26,582 nucleotides of DNA from Elysia marginata (GCA_019649035.1 BMAT01013347.1:448316-474897); one strand, 5' to 3'; shown: positions 9,494 through 20,140, counted from the stretch's first letter. The notes: a model not told the origin generated them from the sequence alone. Numbers and translations are program-made.

Positions 9494-11026
9494 CTGAAAA
9501 CACAAGACAATGTATATAAACAAATTGAACTGAACTATTCCAGTACACAGACTTTCACAAACTTTACTCTCAATTTTATAAATCAACTATTGGTGCCGAT
9601 TACAGTTTACACATATCCAAATAAATTACAGGAGTTTTACTTAGACTAGTTGTACAAAATCAACATGATAAAAGTAAACCTTTTTGTCACACAGAACATC
9701 GAATAGCCTCAAATTGTGGCATCGGTGTTACATTATTGCAATAACAGAAAAAAAAATTTTGCAGGTGTAGTCTCTAGCCTTCACATATCTTATCATAATT
9801 TCACAAGTCGCTGAAGACTGATAATGTTTTTCAGCAGCTAGCAAAAAAAAAAAACCCCAAATATTCCTGATAACATAAACATGTCTTACGACTACATGTA
9901 GGTCAAAAGAGTCAGGTGTCAAAAAATTTTATTTCAAGGGTACTTTGAAAAGTAGATCTTTCCCTATATTTCCTTATCTTTAATTTAAATAAAAAGAGGT
10001 TTCAATATCTTTCAACAAAGTTTAGAATTTCTGACGTTTGGTAGGTTAAAAACTTTATTGTTCCAAATGTAATGTTAGCACCTTGAAGTGTAAAAACTGC
10101 GACAACCAACATGTTTGTACTGGTTGTGAGACTAATAATTTTATGTGAAAAATTAAGATTAGTTCTTGTGCTTACAGGCAGTTTGAATCATCATATTAAA
10201 CAGCTGTCCATAAAAATAAAGTTTAATTTTTGTGTAATTCAAAAGACCAAATAAAATTCACTTCCATGACTGATTTAAGTAAATTTTACTTTTTTATTTA
10301 TTTATCAATCCAAGTATTTATTTGCTACTCTTGTTTGTTCAATCAATCTGGATACTACAATTTAGACTCAGAAAGTGACATACCAATTAGATGTAATTAT
10401 TACCAGTAAACTTTGGGTGTCTAAACTTGAAGATATATAAACATGGGTACAAGACAAGACATGCTACGTTTCTTCTTGAACAACGGATGAACTAGTTCAT
10501 TTGTTATTTAGGTGCATCCTAATATTTTGTCTTCAAGAGCAAATTTTGGATATCTTACTGCAAAAAATATTATGAACACTCTTTATTAAGATATAGACAA
10601 ATTCACATGTGCAATCTTAAAGTGTGCACGGACATTCATGAATGGTGCTCTATGTTTGCAACATTATCTAAAATGTGAATGCACCCGATTGAGTTATTCT
10701 TGATATAGGGTGGCAGTATACCACCTTTATAGCCTTTGTTTTTCTATACATATATATTAATTATTATAATACCGTACATTTGTACTATTGCAAAAAACGC
10801 ATCTAAATAAGTTTTGGAGGTCAACATATTCAGCTACCATAAACACATTTCAATCATTGACGCAAAAAGGGCAATTAGTTGTTTTATCTATACCTTTTTT
10901 TAATAAGAGTCTGGATCTATACTTAGGGCTAATGCTAACAGTTGAAAACAACAAAGGTATGAATTGATAACTAATTTTGGTTTACCATTGCCTTGTGTCT
11001 ATACAAGTACATGTTGTACATAATTA

Positions 11027-11204
11027 CAGTGGAAACCTGATAAAAGATAAACCTCTGTGGGACCCGCTAAAAATTTATTTTATTCAAAGTTTATATTAAA
11101 AACTAACATTATAAAGAAAAAAAAAGGAAAGGGACCCAAAATCTAGTGTATCATAACCTAAAGTCTAACTTAAAAAGGGTTTATCTTAAGCATACTCCAC
11201 TATG
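11027..11204. mobile_element. Pogo/Tigger-like MITE, copy A
   Basis: A 178-bp element is bounded by TA on both sides (11025-11026 and 11205-11206). It begins CAGTGGAAACCTGATAAAAG and ends TTATCTTAAGCATACTCC followed by ACTATG, so the ends are imperfect inverted repeats. The inside shares long stretches with 12637-12833, including AAAGGAAAGGGACC. The TA target and CAGT ends fit the pogo/Tigger group of Tc1/mariner transposons. No transposase is encoded. Confidence 0.75.
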
Positions 11205-12636
11205 TATTTCCAAAGGATCTTTGATCCTGGATGAAATCATAAAATTTTGAAATGGTATATATATTTTTTTTACAGAAAGTATTTTTTTTTTCACCAACAT
11301 GCTGTTTGTGTTTCAATCGCTCAATAACCACATATAGAATAGGGGATTAAGATTTCAAACTGACAAAAAAACCCTCAGAAATAATATAAAAGTCCTACTA
11401 TATAGGATCTGGTACCACTACATGTACTAGGTTTCCTTTTTAATCTAAAATGAAACAGCATGGAACTAAACAAATTTTTTCCAAACTAACATTCTTTTGT
11501 AGGCAAGCAATACAAGAACTGGAAGAACCCACAAGAACAAGGAAGTGTGTATTAAAAGTCATATTTATTATTACAATAATTTATTATCCGTTTCAATAAA
11601 AATTATTCTTATCTTTGCAAGGTAAACTATTGTAATATAGCGCTGCCAACTAATTATAATAACATCTTATAATAGTCAGGAAAATTTCAACTGAATTCAA
11701 ATTCAAATGGATTTATTGAAGAGGTTGTATGAACCAGCTTGGTCAAACCACTTCTGACGAATCAGTACTTTCTAACAGTAGCAGATAAAAATCGTACATT
11801 TTAACAGTCCTTGACGTAATAAATAAAAAGTAGTCTGCAAATGTAATATTAATGCAATGACATTCATTAAACTACAACCATTGGCAACTTAAATCCTTGG
11901 CATCACAACAAATAGCATTGAAAATGTTTAAGAACATGTCGAGGATGTATGACTATCAGTCCATATTTTAGAATGATTAACTAACATGTTTTCTTTTTTG
12001 AAAGTATCAAAACACAACTGCTCATAACTTAAGCTTTCATTTAAAATATTATTAAAATGATAAAAAGACATGTTCAGTTCCTCACATGTACAAACTTTTC
12101 TTTATTGACAAGTCAGGTTAAATGTTCAATTACAGATACATGCTTTTCTGAAAAGTGTCAGTGTCAATTGAGATTCTGATTTGAAAGATTGAGAAAGCGA
12201 ATTGGCGGTTTTCAAATTTTATTGACAAACGGAACTGCAGTGAAGAGGTGGGAGGAGGATAAAATAACATCACATAACACTACTCAGACAGTATTGTGAC
12301 ATTGTTCAACACTATACAACATAACATGTTTTATCAGTAAAATTACGAATTCTTACACTCTTTATACAAAAAACAATATACATTACATGTACAGGAAGAA
12401 TGGGAACTCTTATTTTAGTACAAGCATATGTGTATAATACACCATACTATAAAACAAATTCACATTTTGATTTGATTTTGCCTTAAAAGATACAAGAGTC
12501 ACCTTTTTTAAGTTAAGTATCATTAGATTGTATTCAACATATGGAATAATTTTCATAAATCAACAAAAACATCAACCACATGTAAGTCAAATGATGTGAA
12601 AATGTCATATAACTGCAAATAACTGCGTTGGCAATA

Positions 12637-12833
12637 CAGTAGAATCCTCTTAAGATATTATGATAAACCCCTCTGGGCCCACATAAAAAATTTATTTTAT
12701 CTTAAGTTTATAGATATATGTATTTAGCTGGTATCATTTATTATAAAGAAAAAAAAGGAAAGGGACCAAAAAGCTAGTTTATCTTAAACCATAGTTCATC
12801 TTAAAGAGGGTTTATTTTAAGCGGATTCCACTG
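12637..12833. mobile_element. Pogo/Tigger-like MITE, copy B
   Basis: A 197-bp element lies between TA dinucleotides (12635-12636 and 12834-12835). It begins CAGTAGAATCCTCTTAAGAT and ends TTTTAAGCGGATTCCACTG, giving inverted ends that pair well over about 18 bases. It shares its A-rich core with copy A. It lies about 150 bases past the T7 stop codon, and its minus strand provides AATAAA at 12811-12816, the first such signal after T7. Confidence 0.82.
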
Positions 12834-12985
12834 TAATTGTCTAAGGTATACATGACTGAGTAAGAAATTGTTTTGTAAAACTGTAACCCTGCTTTTAACC
12901 AAATGTTTCTGACCTAAAGTGACACCAGTGGCAAAGCTATCTATTTACCAATTCTAAAAAAAATAAATCTTATCTTGTGCTGCTC

Positions 12986-13401
12986 TCAAAAATTTTTTAG
13001 CACTGGTACATGTACATGCCCATGCGCATCTCTCATATGTCTTCGCAGTGAGAAATTCCTAGTAAACGTTTTGCCGCAAACTGGACATTTTGTAACCTTT
13101 CCAGTGTGAACTGCCATGTGATAATAGAGACCAGGATAACTAAGGTAGCCCCGTCCACACACTTTGCAGGAATATGGCATGGTCCCACCATGACACTTTG
13201 AAATATGTGATTTGAGAAGGTGTTCCGGGAAAGAAAGGTAACAAACTGGGCAGGCTATTTCTTGGTGACATAAAGAAGGTTCCTGTGATGCATGGAAGTT
13301 TGATCCTGGATTTCTTGGAAATGATTTGTGACTGAAAAAACCAAGGTTTGGAGCGAAGCCGCTCCCATACTGTTGAGGTCGTTCAGATTCAATAGACCGA
13401 T
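12986..13401 (-). CDS. T7: alternative 3'-terminal exon, three fingers, fourth lost
   Basis: The acceptor GTTTGATTTCAG precedes ATCGGTCTATT, giving (D)RSIESERPQQ. The leader is rich in Pro, Ser and aromatic residues. Finger 1 (about 51-71) has 11 rather than 12 residues between Cys and His, as in T4 and T1. Finger 2 (79-99) has CGRGY in place of CGKGY. Finger 3 (106-127) has Arg, Phe, Ser and Arg at contact positions. The protein then ends GHVHVPVLKNF, where the others carry the C2HC finger. Comparing nucleotides with T6, the bases after the histidine still align (AATTTTTGAGAGCAG here, AATTTTGAAAGCTG there), but one added T shifts the frame, and the cysteine and later histidine codons are gone. 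Finger 4 has therefore decayed, while the first three fingers remain intact and the exon may still work. Confidence 0.83.
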
Positions 13402-13949
13402 CTGAAATCAAACAATTTTTTTAAGGTGTCATAATTTTGGAAACTGAGAAAGCCATCTCCCTACATAAAAAACTGATGCTACCCAAGGGACTTAAATGCG
13501 ATTTAATTTTAAGTGACAGGGTACTGCTATTATTTTTCATATTTGAAGTTTTTGCTGCTCTGGCGTTTCTACATGTAACAAAAAAAAATAAAAAAATAAC
13601 AAGAAATGAAAACTGGCTGCCGAGGTAACTCCCCTTCGCCCTCCTATACTACTTTCTACACCTCTGCAACAAAGTCTCAATGTCTTCCATGCAAAATGGA
13701 GTAAAACCAAAGAAGTAAAATTTTGTGCGGTCTGATTACATGTTTCTCATGGCAAAAAAGAATTGTAATTGCAATGAAAAGGCTACAAAACTAAGTCAAA
13801 ATAAAACACATTCAACACCAAAACTAAGCTTTCCTGGCACATACAAGTGTCCTCACTGTTTTAGAAACATGTTACGAATGATAGAACATTGCATTACATT
13901 TAATTGCAGGGTTGGGTTAACAAAGGTTTAGCTGTTACAGTTTAGATCA

Positions 13950-14103
13950 GTTAATAATAACACACACAGATTGTTAAAACTTACACATAACTAAATACCT
14001 ATACTGCCTGAATAACAATGCAAGTTAATAATAACACACACAGATTGTTTAAACTTACAAATAAATAAATACCTATACATGTACTGCCTGAATAACAATG
14101 CAA
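13950..14103. repeat. Two-unit tandem direct repeat
   Basis: Unit 1 (13950-14023, 74 bp) and unit 2 (14024-14103, 80 bp) both begin GTTAATAATAACACACACAG and end GCCTGAATAACAATGCAA. They differ by a few substitutions and about six extra bases (a CATGTA-like insertion) in unit 2. It looks like a local duplication without coding content. Confidence 0.85.
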
Positions 14104-14166
14104 CTATTTAAACAAACATGCATGTACTTTTTATCCAATGCAAAATTTAATACATGTAGCCAAAGC

Positions 14167-14240
14167 GTTGCCTCAGTATTATATCGTCCTATCTCCTTCT
14201 TTATTTTGTATGAGATAGGACATTACAATACTGAGGCAAC
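14167..14240. other. Strong hairpin, 29-bp arms, 16-nt loop
   Basis: The arms 14167-14195 and 14212-14240 pair over 14 bp (GTTGCCTCAGTATT with AATACTGAGGCAAC), then a 5-nt mismatched bubble, then 10 bp (GTCCTATCTC with GAGATAGGAC). CAAAG stands at 14161-14165 and again at 14241-14245, which may be a target-site duplication. On the minus strand the loop contains AATAAA (14200-14205), the first such signal after the T6 stop. The hairpin could be a tiny inverted-repeat transposon, a microRNA-like precursor, or a structured poly(A) site. I do not recognise a known microRNA in it. Confidence 0.8.
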
Positions 14241-14325
14241 CAAAGGTCAAATTCAACAAGTATTTGAATGATCCTAAACCCAACAACTTGACTAATTTTA
14301 TGATAACATTTTACAAATAATTTCA

Positions 14326-14373
14326 TTGTTAAGTACCATTATAGTAAAAGGTATAAATATTGGTACTTAACAA
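14326..14373. other. Hairpin with 13-bp perfect stem
   Basis: TTGTTAAGTACCA at 14326-14338 pairs exactly with TGGTACTTAACAA at 14361-14373 around a 22-nt loop. It lies 85 bases from the larger hairpin and about 120 bases past the T6 stop. The role is unknown. Confidence 0.7.
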
Positions 14374-14491
14374 AATCAATCAAATTTGGTTTGAGAGTAA
14401 AGCACCTATATTCAAACATATGCTCCGACCTAACATTCGCTCTGCAAGTCAAATAACCTAGTTCAAGTGATACATTTATAATGCATGACTA

Positions 14492-14808
14492 TTATTTACA
14501 ATAGACTAAATGGCGGTTATAATCTTGGCCAGCTTTCAAAATTACATTGCACACAGGGCACTGGCATGACCCATGCACAGTTCTGAGATGGCGCTTGACA
14601 TCATAAATTCGTGTGAACTTTTTATCACATACAGGACAACTTGGTCTTTTATTAATTTCATATCTTCTTTCTTGGGATATTGCTTTTCCCTGCTTATGAA
14701 ATATTTGTGATTCATATTCAATTTCAAAAGGTTGGTGCTTCTTTAAAATATGGCCAGCTTCCTGCAGATGGATTGAACGATCCAACTGAAATGGGTCCAA
14801 ATCTGGAT
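14492..14808 (-). CDS. T6: short alternative 3'-terminal exon, two zinc fingers
   Basis: The long pyrimidine tract TCTTCTCTGTTTTCAG precedes ATCCAGATTTGG, giving (D)PDLDPFQLDRS. The exon codes about 105 residues. A charged leader of some 57 residues with several His, Lys and Glu replaces fingers 1 and 2. The only fingers are the third-type C2H2 (58-79, contacts Arg, Tyr, Asp, Arg) and the C2HC finger (84-104), with the usual four-residue linker and a final Lys. Both are intact. The T5 stop is only 115 bases upstream, so T5 and T6 must either splice as strict alternatives or share a poly(A) site downstream of T6. No AATAAA is seen until the hairpin loop about 290 bases past the stop. Confidence 0.83.
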
Positions 14809-14923
14809 CTGAAAACAGAGAAGATAAAGAAAGTCTAAAGAAAGATATTGTAAAACAGCTGCACAAATGTAATAAGATAACGTTTAACAGCCAATCTTTT
14901 CATCTACTATCCCACATAGTATT

Positions 14924-15234
14924 TTAAAGACAGTAGACTCTGTGACGGCTATATGGAAGACCAGCTTTGAAGATTTGAAGACAGTTGGGGCACTGTGCTG
15001 CTGAGTGGACTGTTTTTAAGTGACGCCTGACATCTCTTTGGCGGGATATAGTCTTGTCACAAATTGGGCAGGTTGCAGGCTCACCCTTTTTCTGGGAGTC
15101 AGAGTTTCTGACAGGAAAAGTTCCAACTCCTGTCGATGGTGAAACAATATTTTGCAGGTGAAGACCACTACTATAATATCCAGAATAAGACGCTTCCATG
15201 TCTATTTTATCTTGCTGTTGGTTTGCAGAATAAC
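14924..15234 (-). CDS. T5: short alternative 3'-terminal exon, two zinc fingers
   Basis: The acceptor TCAATCCTGTTTCAG precedes GTTATTCTGC, giving (G)YSANQQQDKID. The total is about 103 residues, with a Tyr/Ser/Gly/Gln-rich leader and then a third-type finger (56-77) and the C2HC finger (82-102), ending in Leu. Finger 3 has Ile where the others have the core Phe, and Arg, Arg, Asp and Arg at contact positions, an unusually basic reading helix. In finger 4 the usual HVL becomes HRV. The ATG at 15197-15199 is in frame but lies 35 bases inside the exon, and the frame is open to the acceptor. Between this stop and the T6 acceptor there is no AATAAA or ATTAAA, so its own poly(A) signal is not evident. 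Confidence 0.82.
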
Positions 15235-15299
15235 CTGAAACAGGATTGATAAAAACATGTTGGAAATTTAAAACAACAGATTGGCTGGCATGGGTAAAA

Positions 15300-15305
15300 T
15301 TTATT
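15300..15305 (-). promoter_or_regulatory. Putative poly(A) signal overlapping the T4 stop codon
   Basis: The minus strand reads GTCAAATAAATTTT, with AATAAA containing the TAA stop. It is the only such signal in the 66 bases before the next exon, so a very short 3' UTR is implied if T4 ends here. Confidence 0.55.
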
Positions 15306-15704
15306 TGACGCAGTACAATACATGACTGTCAAACTCAGGACCTAGTTCCAAAACAGCATCACAGGTTAAGCATTGTGCTCTTTTGTGTACATTTCTCATG
15401 TGCCTATTTAAGTGATACTTTCTGTAAAACGGTTTTTCACACAACGGGCACACTATAGTTTTTCCTTCATGGCTTTTGAGATGACAATGAAGTCCTGCAA
15501 GACTTAGGTAGCCTTTTCCACATTTTGGGCAAGAATATGGCATGACCTCTCCATGTTTATCAGAGATATGAGCTTTCAAATTTCTTTGGTAGACATTCTG
15601 TGAACATATGTGACAAGCTACGACATGGAAATCATTGCTTTGTTGATACTCTTGACTTGAATCAGTATTTGTTGGATGAAACTGATCATGAATATCCACG
15701 GGAT
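15301..15704 (-). CDS. T4: alternative 3'-terminal exon, four zinc fingers
   Basis: The acceptor TTGAATTTCAG precedes ATCCCGTGGATATTC, giving (D)PVDIHDQFHP. No ATG occurs before the fingers in this frame close to the splice site, which supports entry by splicing. The leader is only about 30 residues, the shortest of the four-finger exons. Fingers are at 31-51 (11-residue spacer), 59-79 (CGKGYLS), 86-107 (contacts Arg, Tyr, His, Arg) and 112-132 (C2HC), then Val-Lys. On the minus strand the stop codon TAA lies inside AATAAA (15300-15305), and only 66 bases separate it from the T5 acceptor. A conventional poly(A) cleavage 10-30 bases on would fall just before the T5 pyrimidine tract. Confidence 0.86.
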
Positions 15705-17820
15705 CTGAAATTCAAAAGGACAATTTTTCATTTCTGTTCAAAAATTAAATTGAAAAGCCCATGAAATAATCAATCAAATCAAATTTTCAGAACAAAGCTC
15801 ATACTATAGGTGTAACTTAAGTTTTTGTTATTTGCTTCCCTATATAATATAATAGTATCAGGGCACATCCAGTCTTAATCAAAAACTGAAAAAAAAATGA
15901 AAATACTGGGTCATCTCAAACACTCCTTAAAAAACATGGCATGGCCGCATGCACTGTGCATAAATACCAATTAACAACTCTTCAATGTGCCAACAATGCA
16001 AAGAAGAAAGAAATTTGACAGTATACATTGTTCTACGCTGCCCAATAACTAAAATTGAAGGACATATGACACGGCAAAGACAGCAGATGATACATTTTCA
16101 GCTTCAATTTGAGGGTGTAAAACAGCCGTGCAATACTACTAAAAGGCGCATCTGGTATAGAACATTTCTACAATTGTTCAGGTTGGAAATGTCAGTTTGC
16201 ATTAGAGATGTTTGAGTGACAATTTCAGTGAGAAAATATATCTCTTGCGCACGCCCAGGGCAAATGAATCAAACGTCGCAGTTTTTACCTTCAAAGGCAT
16301 CACTATTTTGAACAAGACATTTTTCTAAGCTTCCAAAATAAAAATTTTTTTTTTAATTATCCATGTTGCAGAAAGTACTAAACTTTAGGTGGTTTAAAAT
16401 TAGAGAAGAAGAAGAGAATAAATACAGATATGTTACTAACATTTTTTTTTTTCAAAAAAAAAAAAAAAAGGAATTGGCCACTTCCAACTTATTCACCCTG
16501 GATGCGAGACATATTCTTTGGACATGACAATATAATTGTCTGTATGTAATTCCATTAAAAAATTTCACTGCCTATTACATGGTGAAACAACATAAGACAA
16601 ATTAATCTACCTTGTGTTTTACAAAACTATTTACACCAAAATTAGACAAGAAAGTCATGTTAGAAAAAAAAAATCCAACTTTGATAATTCAGGTACTTTA
16701 ATATGCAACCGCATCTTTAAGTAAAACAGAAGTTTTTCCATTTTCATCCAAACATAAAATAGGGAGTGTCTCATTCAGGAGCTTCCAGTATTACAACCAC
16801 AAAGAATGCTTGTTTGAGGAAAAAAAAAACAACAGTTCATGAAGGCATGAATGATAACAGTAAACGGGTATAAAACTAAGGCTAGACGTTAGAACAGCGT
16901 GATAGATTAATATTATGGCAGGGATTAGAAGAAAGATCTAACGACTTTCTTCACATGCAAAATTTAAAAGAGTTATATATAACTACAAGTACATGTACAG
17001 TGAAAACTTCTTAATTCAAATCTCTTGGCAATGAACAAATACTTCAAATTAGGAGGATTCGAACAAGACTCAAAGAATTAGGTTTATTTTTGTTCTATAT
17101 CGCCCTCTCACTTATCTTTTAACCCTTTATACTACATGTACATCTATGTTCTGAAAGCATTGGTTTTCCTATGGAAAAAACATGTTTTTATAGCATTTTG
17201 ATGTAGTCCTTTTTTTCAAAATTATCAAAAAAATACTTATAGGTCGCTTTCGAACAAAACCCCATTGCAACTGTGTTGAGAAAAGGATAAACTTTCATAA
17301 TTTCAACAAATCTGAAATTCTACCTTAAGACCTCTATAACCCCTTTACCGAATTGCCCCTATTAAAAATGGTGCCGCACTTGTCCTTAAAACATGTGATT
17401 TCTTTTTCAAGCTAAATGCCGGCTTTTAATACAAAAATTTCACCTGTTACAACAAAAAATTAATTTCACTTATACTGTTATAGTCAAGAATTCCAGAATT
17501 TTGTGAGCTTAGAATCCTAACCCATATTCCACATACCTATACTTCCTGAAAGCTATCAGCATAAAGAACGAATTACCAAAATAATTGTACATTTGAAAAT
17601 GATACTACTGGCATTAACACATTTCTACTATTATAACATTTTGCCATTTCACAGAGGCGGAAAATCATTTTGTTTGTCACCATTGCTTTAAAAGAGTTGT
17701 AATAATTTAAGATGTTGGAAACGCTAAAAAATGTATTGTTTAAAAATACTGTATAAACAGTTTTGGAGGTGAAAATTTAGAGTGGATATGTAGAGCTAAT
17801 TCTATTCTCAAGGTAAATAT
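15705..17820. other. Non-coding 2.1 kb between T3 and T4
   Basis: No zinc-finger or other recognisable coding block is present. A T run followed by an A run at 16443-16468 forms low-complexity sequence. A CAGTGAAAACTTCTTAATTC start next to TA at 16996 resembles the left end of the pogo-like miniature elements, but no right end is found. The plus-strand frame 15985-16215 has no known motif. Confidence 0.5.
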
Positions 17821-18170
17821 TCATTTGCCACAGTATATGAGATGTTTGTTGAAATCTGGACCTGCTCTTATCAGCCCCAAGCAATTTGGGCACTGAGAGA
17901 CACCATGGATACGTTTCATGTGTCTCTTCAATGTAAAATTTCTTGAAAATTTTCCATCACAGATGGGGCATTTGGTAGCACTTATTTGTTTTGTATTATG
18001 GGTGTCACTTCTCGATACAAAGGATCCCATACTAGCAATATGCTCTGTTGCTGTATGCAAATGAGGTAGATTTCCACGGATCCAACGTCTCTCAAGTTCT
18101 GAATTTACATTTGACTCAGATGAATGTCCAAATTCGCCCTCTGTTCTTTTACAGAATTGCTCAAGTTTAT
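17821..18170 (-). CDS. T3: short alternative 3'-terminal exon, two zinc fingers
   Basis: The acceptor TTTTTCTTGTTTCAG precedes ATAAACTTGAGC, giving (D)KLEQFCKRTEGEFG. The frame is open over all 116 codons (including the stop), although it lacks an ATG near the splice site, so a start-codon-based search would cut off its first third. The 67-residue leader is long and rich in Glu, Ser, Arg and His. The third-type finger (68-89) has Arg, Phe, Thr and Arg at contact positions and resembles T7 finger 3. The C2HC finger (94-114) follows after GVSQ, and the end is Gly-Lys. Fingers 1 and 2 are absent, as in T5 and T6. Confidence 0.83.
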
Positions 18171-20140
18171 CTGAAACAAGAAAAACTCTGCACTAAAATA
18201 ATATCATATTTAATGTTTACTTTACATATTGTCTGTAAAATGATAAAACTGGAGACATAAAACTAAATTCTCTTCTGGACAAGGAAACCTGAATGAAGCC
18301 AACACCTAAAAAAAAAATAATGTTGTTTGTTGACTTTTAGCAGTAGATGCTGTTAAGGATAAAGAGATTTGCACAATGGGCAGGTTTTTTTTTAAAGTAT
18401 CAACTATTTGCGCACTACATTATGCAAAAGAAAAAAATAACAGTCTTAGTAAACAGATAACTGATTATAATTATTTTTTGTGAACTAAAATAAAAGGACT
18501 CAACAGCAAAACAATTTTAACAATCCAATCCTTAGTGTAACAATGTTACAATGACCAGTAAGTGAATCAAAAGAAATAGTAAATTAGACAAAAAACCTGT
18601 CAAAGTTACATTGGATGTCACGACATATTTGCAAGTATTTTGAAAAACCTTTCATGCATACAAAAGAAAACATATTCGTCCACTAATATTTCAAAGAACA
18701 TGTGTCGGTATACAATTGCAACATAGCCTGTTCTTTCTTCCTCAGAATTGTAGGCCTACTCATTAATATCATAAGTTCTATTCACAAACTGGCCACATGC
18801 AAGGAACCAAATTTTACAGAGGGAAGAAAAATTAATTCACGGCAAGCAACGTTTTGTAGTTATTCTTTTGGGGCTTGATCTAACTTTGCCTTAGCCAAGC
18901 TAGCAATATGGCTTAGTTTTGTCGTAAAAATTATTGAGATAATTTATATTAAAAAATTGGACTCGTGTACAGCGCATGTAGCTAGTTCTCTAAATGAACA
19001 AGTCAAGTGCAGGTGACAGGTTTAGGGTAGTTGTCTGCTTTGTGCATGAGAGGTCTGCTATATTAGCAGTGCTTTGACACCCATTGTCATAAAATATTCA
19101 AAACTATGACGGCTATGTACATGGCTGGAATGACTATGGCATTTTTTGGTCAGCGTTGTGGTGTCCGGCTCGGCACATGTGTAATTAAACAAATATTTAC
19201 ATCATTTACAATTCTAGAATCTTGTGAAGAGTTGTAAAATGATGCGATTGAATATTTAAGAGAATAAAATTAAAAAAAAAATTTTTTTGTACGTAGCCAG
19301 TTTGTGAATAATATTGACGATATAATGATCTAAAAAAATAATACATGATGAAAAATGAGTAACTACAGAAGACCTTTACAATTTACAAGTAAAAAGAACT
19401 GCAGTAAAACAAAATCCATGATGCTTTTCAGGCTATAAACAAACAATTTATACATTTTAACAGCTAGTTTGAAGCACAAGGGAAGATTTAATGCACATTC
19501 TCCACAATCCCTTAATGGTATGACAGTAACTTGATTCTCGTGGTTATTACATGTACCAAGTTTAGTAAAGTTTTTTTTAGTGGTGAGAATTTAAATTAAA
19601 GGAGGTAATGCTGACTACTAAGTAGAGTCCTCTTATTGGTTTAGAGTTATCAAACTAATTCTAAATTCTTATTTCATTTCAATGACTCGTTAAGATCTCT
19701 TATTTTTGGGTACATGAACTTGGATGGGAATAGGTTCCTAAGTTGGCTACACTGTATTTAAATTCTGTGAAAAGAGAAACAAGAAAACTCTGTTCCACCT
19801 AGCTGTTAAACCAAAATAGTTTTTTGCCCCCAAATGATTTTGTTACTTTAAAAATAAACCTGGCTGACCAAAAACCTGAAAAGAGGTATAAGACACAAAA
19901 AGTTGTATACACATGTTTGTAAATGTATATTTTGGACTTCCGCTGTAATATCTTCTACACTAAATTCTTCATCTTCAAGATAGAAAAGAGGAGATATCCA
20001 TGGCTTACTATTTGTTGCTAGCACTAAATACAAACTTTACAGCCTCATATACGAGCAGTTGATAATGTAATCATGGAAATGGTAGCTAAAATAAAAAAAA
20101 AGCAGACCTTACTACAGTTACAGTGCACAGCCTAGCTGCT
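18171..20140. other. Non-coding 2 kb between T2 and T3
   Basis: A+T-rich sequence with one probable miniature element (19621-19754). At about 18369-18392 the minus strand reads a CPLC-like string followed by a stop eight codons later, which could be a last trace of a finger but is too short to call. I see no gene. Confidence 0.5.
19621..19754. mobile_element. Probable pogo-like MITE, short diverged copy
   Basis: It starts AGTAGAGTCCTCTTATTGG directly after TA (19619-19620), matching the start of copy B minus its first C. It ends CCTAAGTTGGCTACACTG directly before TA (19755-19756). The interior is shorter and diverged. Confidence 0.5.

Larger units (their letters stand above)
9494..12985. other. 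Non-coding 3.5 kb between T7 and T8
   Basis: A+T-rich sequence without recognisable coding motifs. It contains the two best copies of a TA-flanked miniature inverted-repeat element (11027-11204 and 12637-12833). Open frames such as 9368-9649 plus overlap T8 antisense and have no features of their own. Confidence 0.5.
13402..14491. other. Non-coding: intron upstream of T7 and presumed 3' UTR of T6
   Basis: The stretch contains a 74/80-bp tandem duplication (13950-14103) and two hairpins (14167-14240 and 14326-14373), listed separately. The plus-strand frame 13725-13931 has a CPHC string but no proper finger. No other gene is seen. Confidence 0.5.

Noticed and set aside
13725-13931. Plus-strand frame with TYKCPHC followed later by EHCITFNC
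   Set aside because: Spacing is C-x2-C-x9-H-x5-C without the core Phe and Leu of a finger, and it lies on the opposite strand to the array. A chance resemblance is more likely.
18369-18392. CPLC-like minus-strand string that might be a decayed finger
   Set aside because: Only about four codons match and a stop follows. No neighbouring finger, linker or splice site is recognisable.
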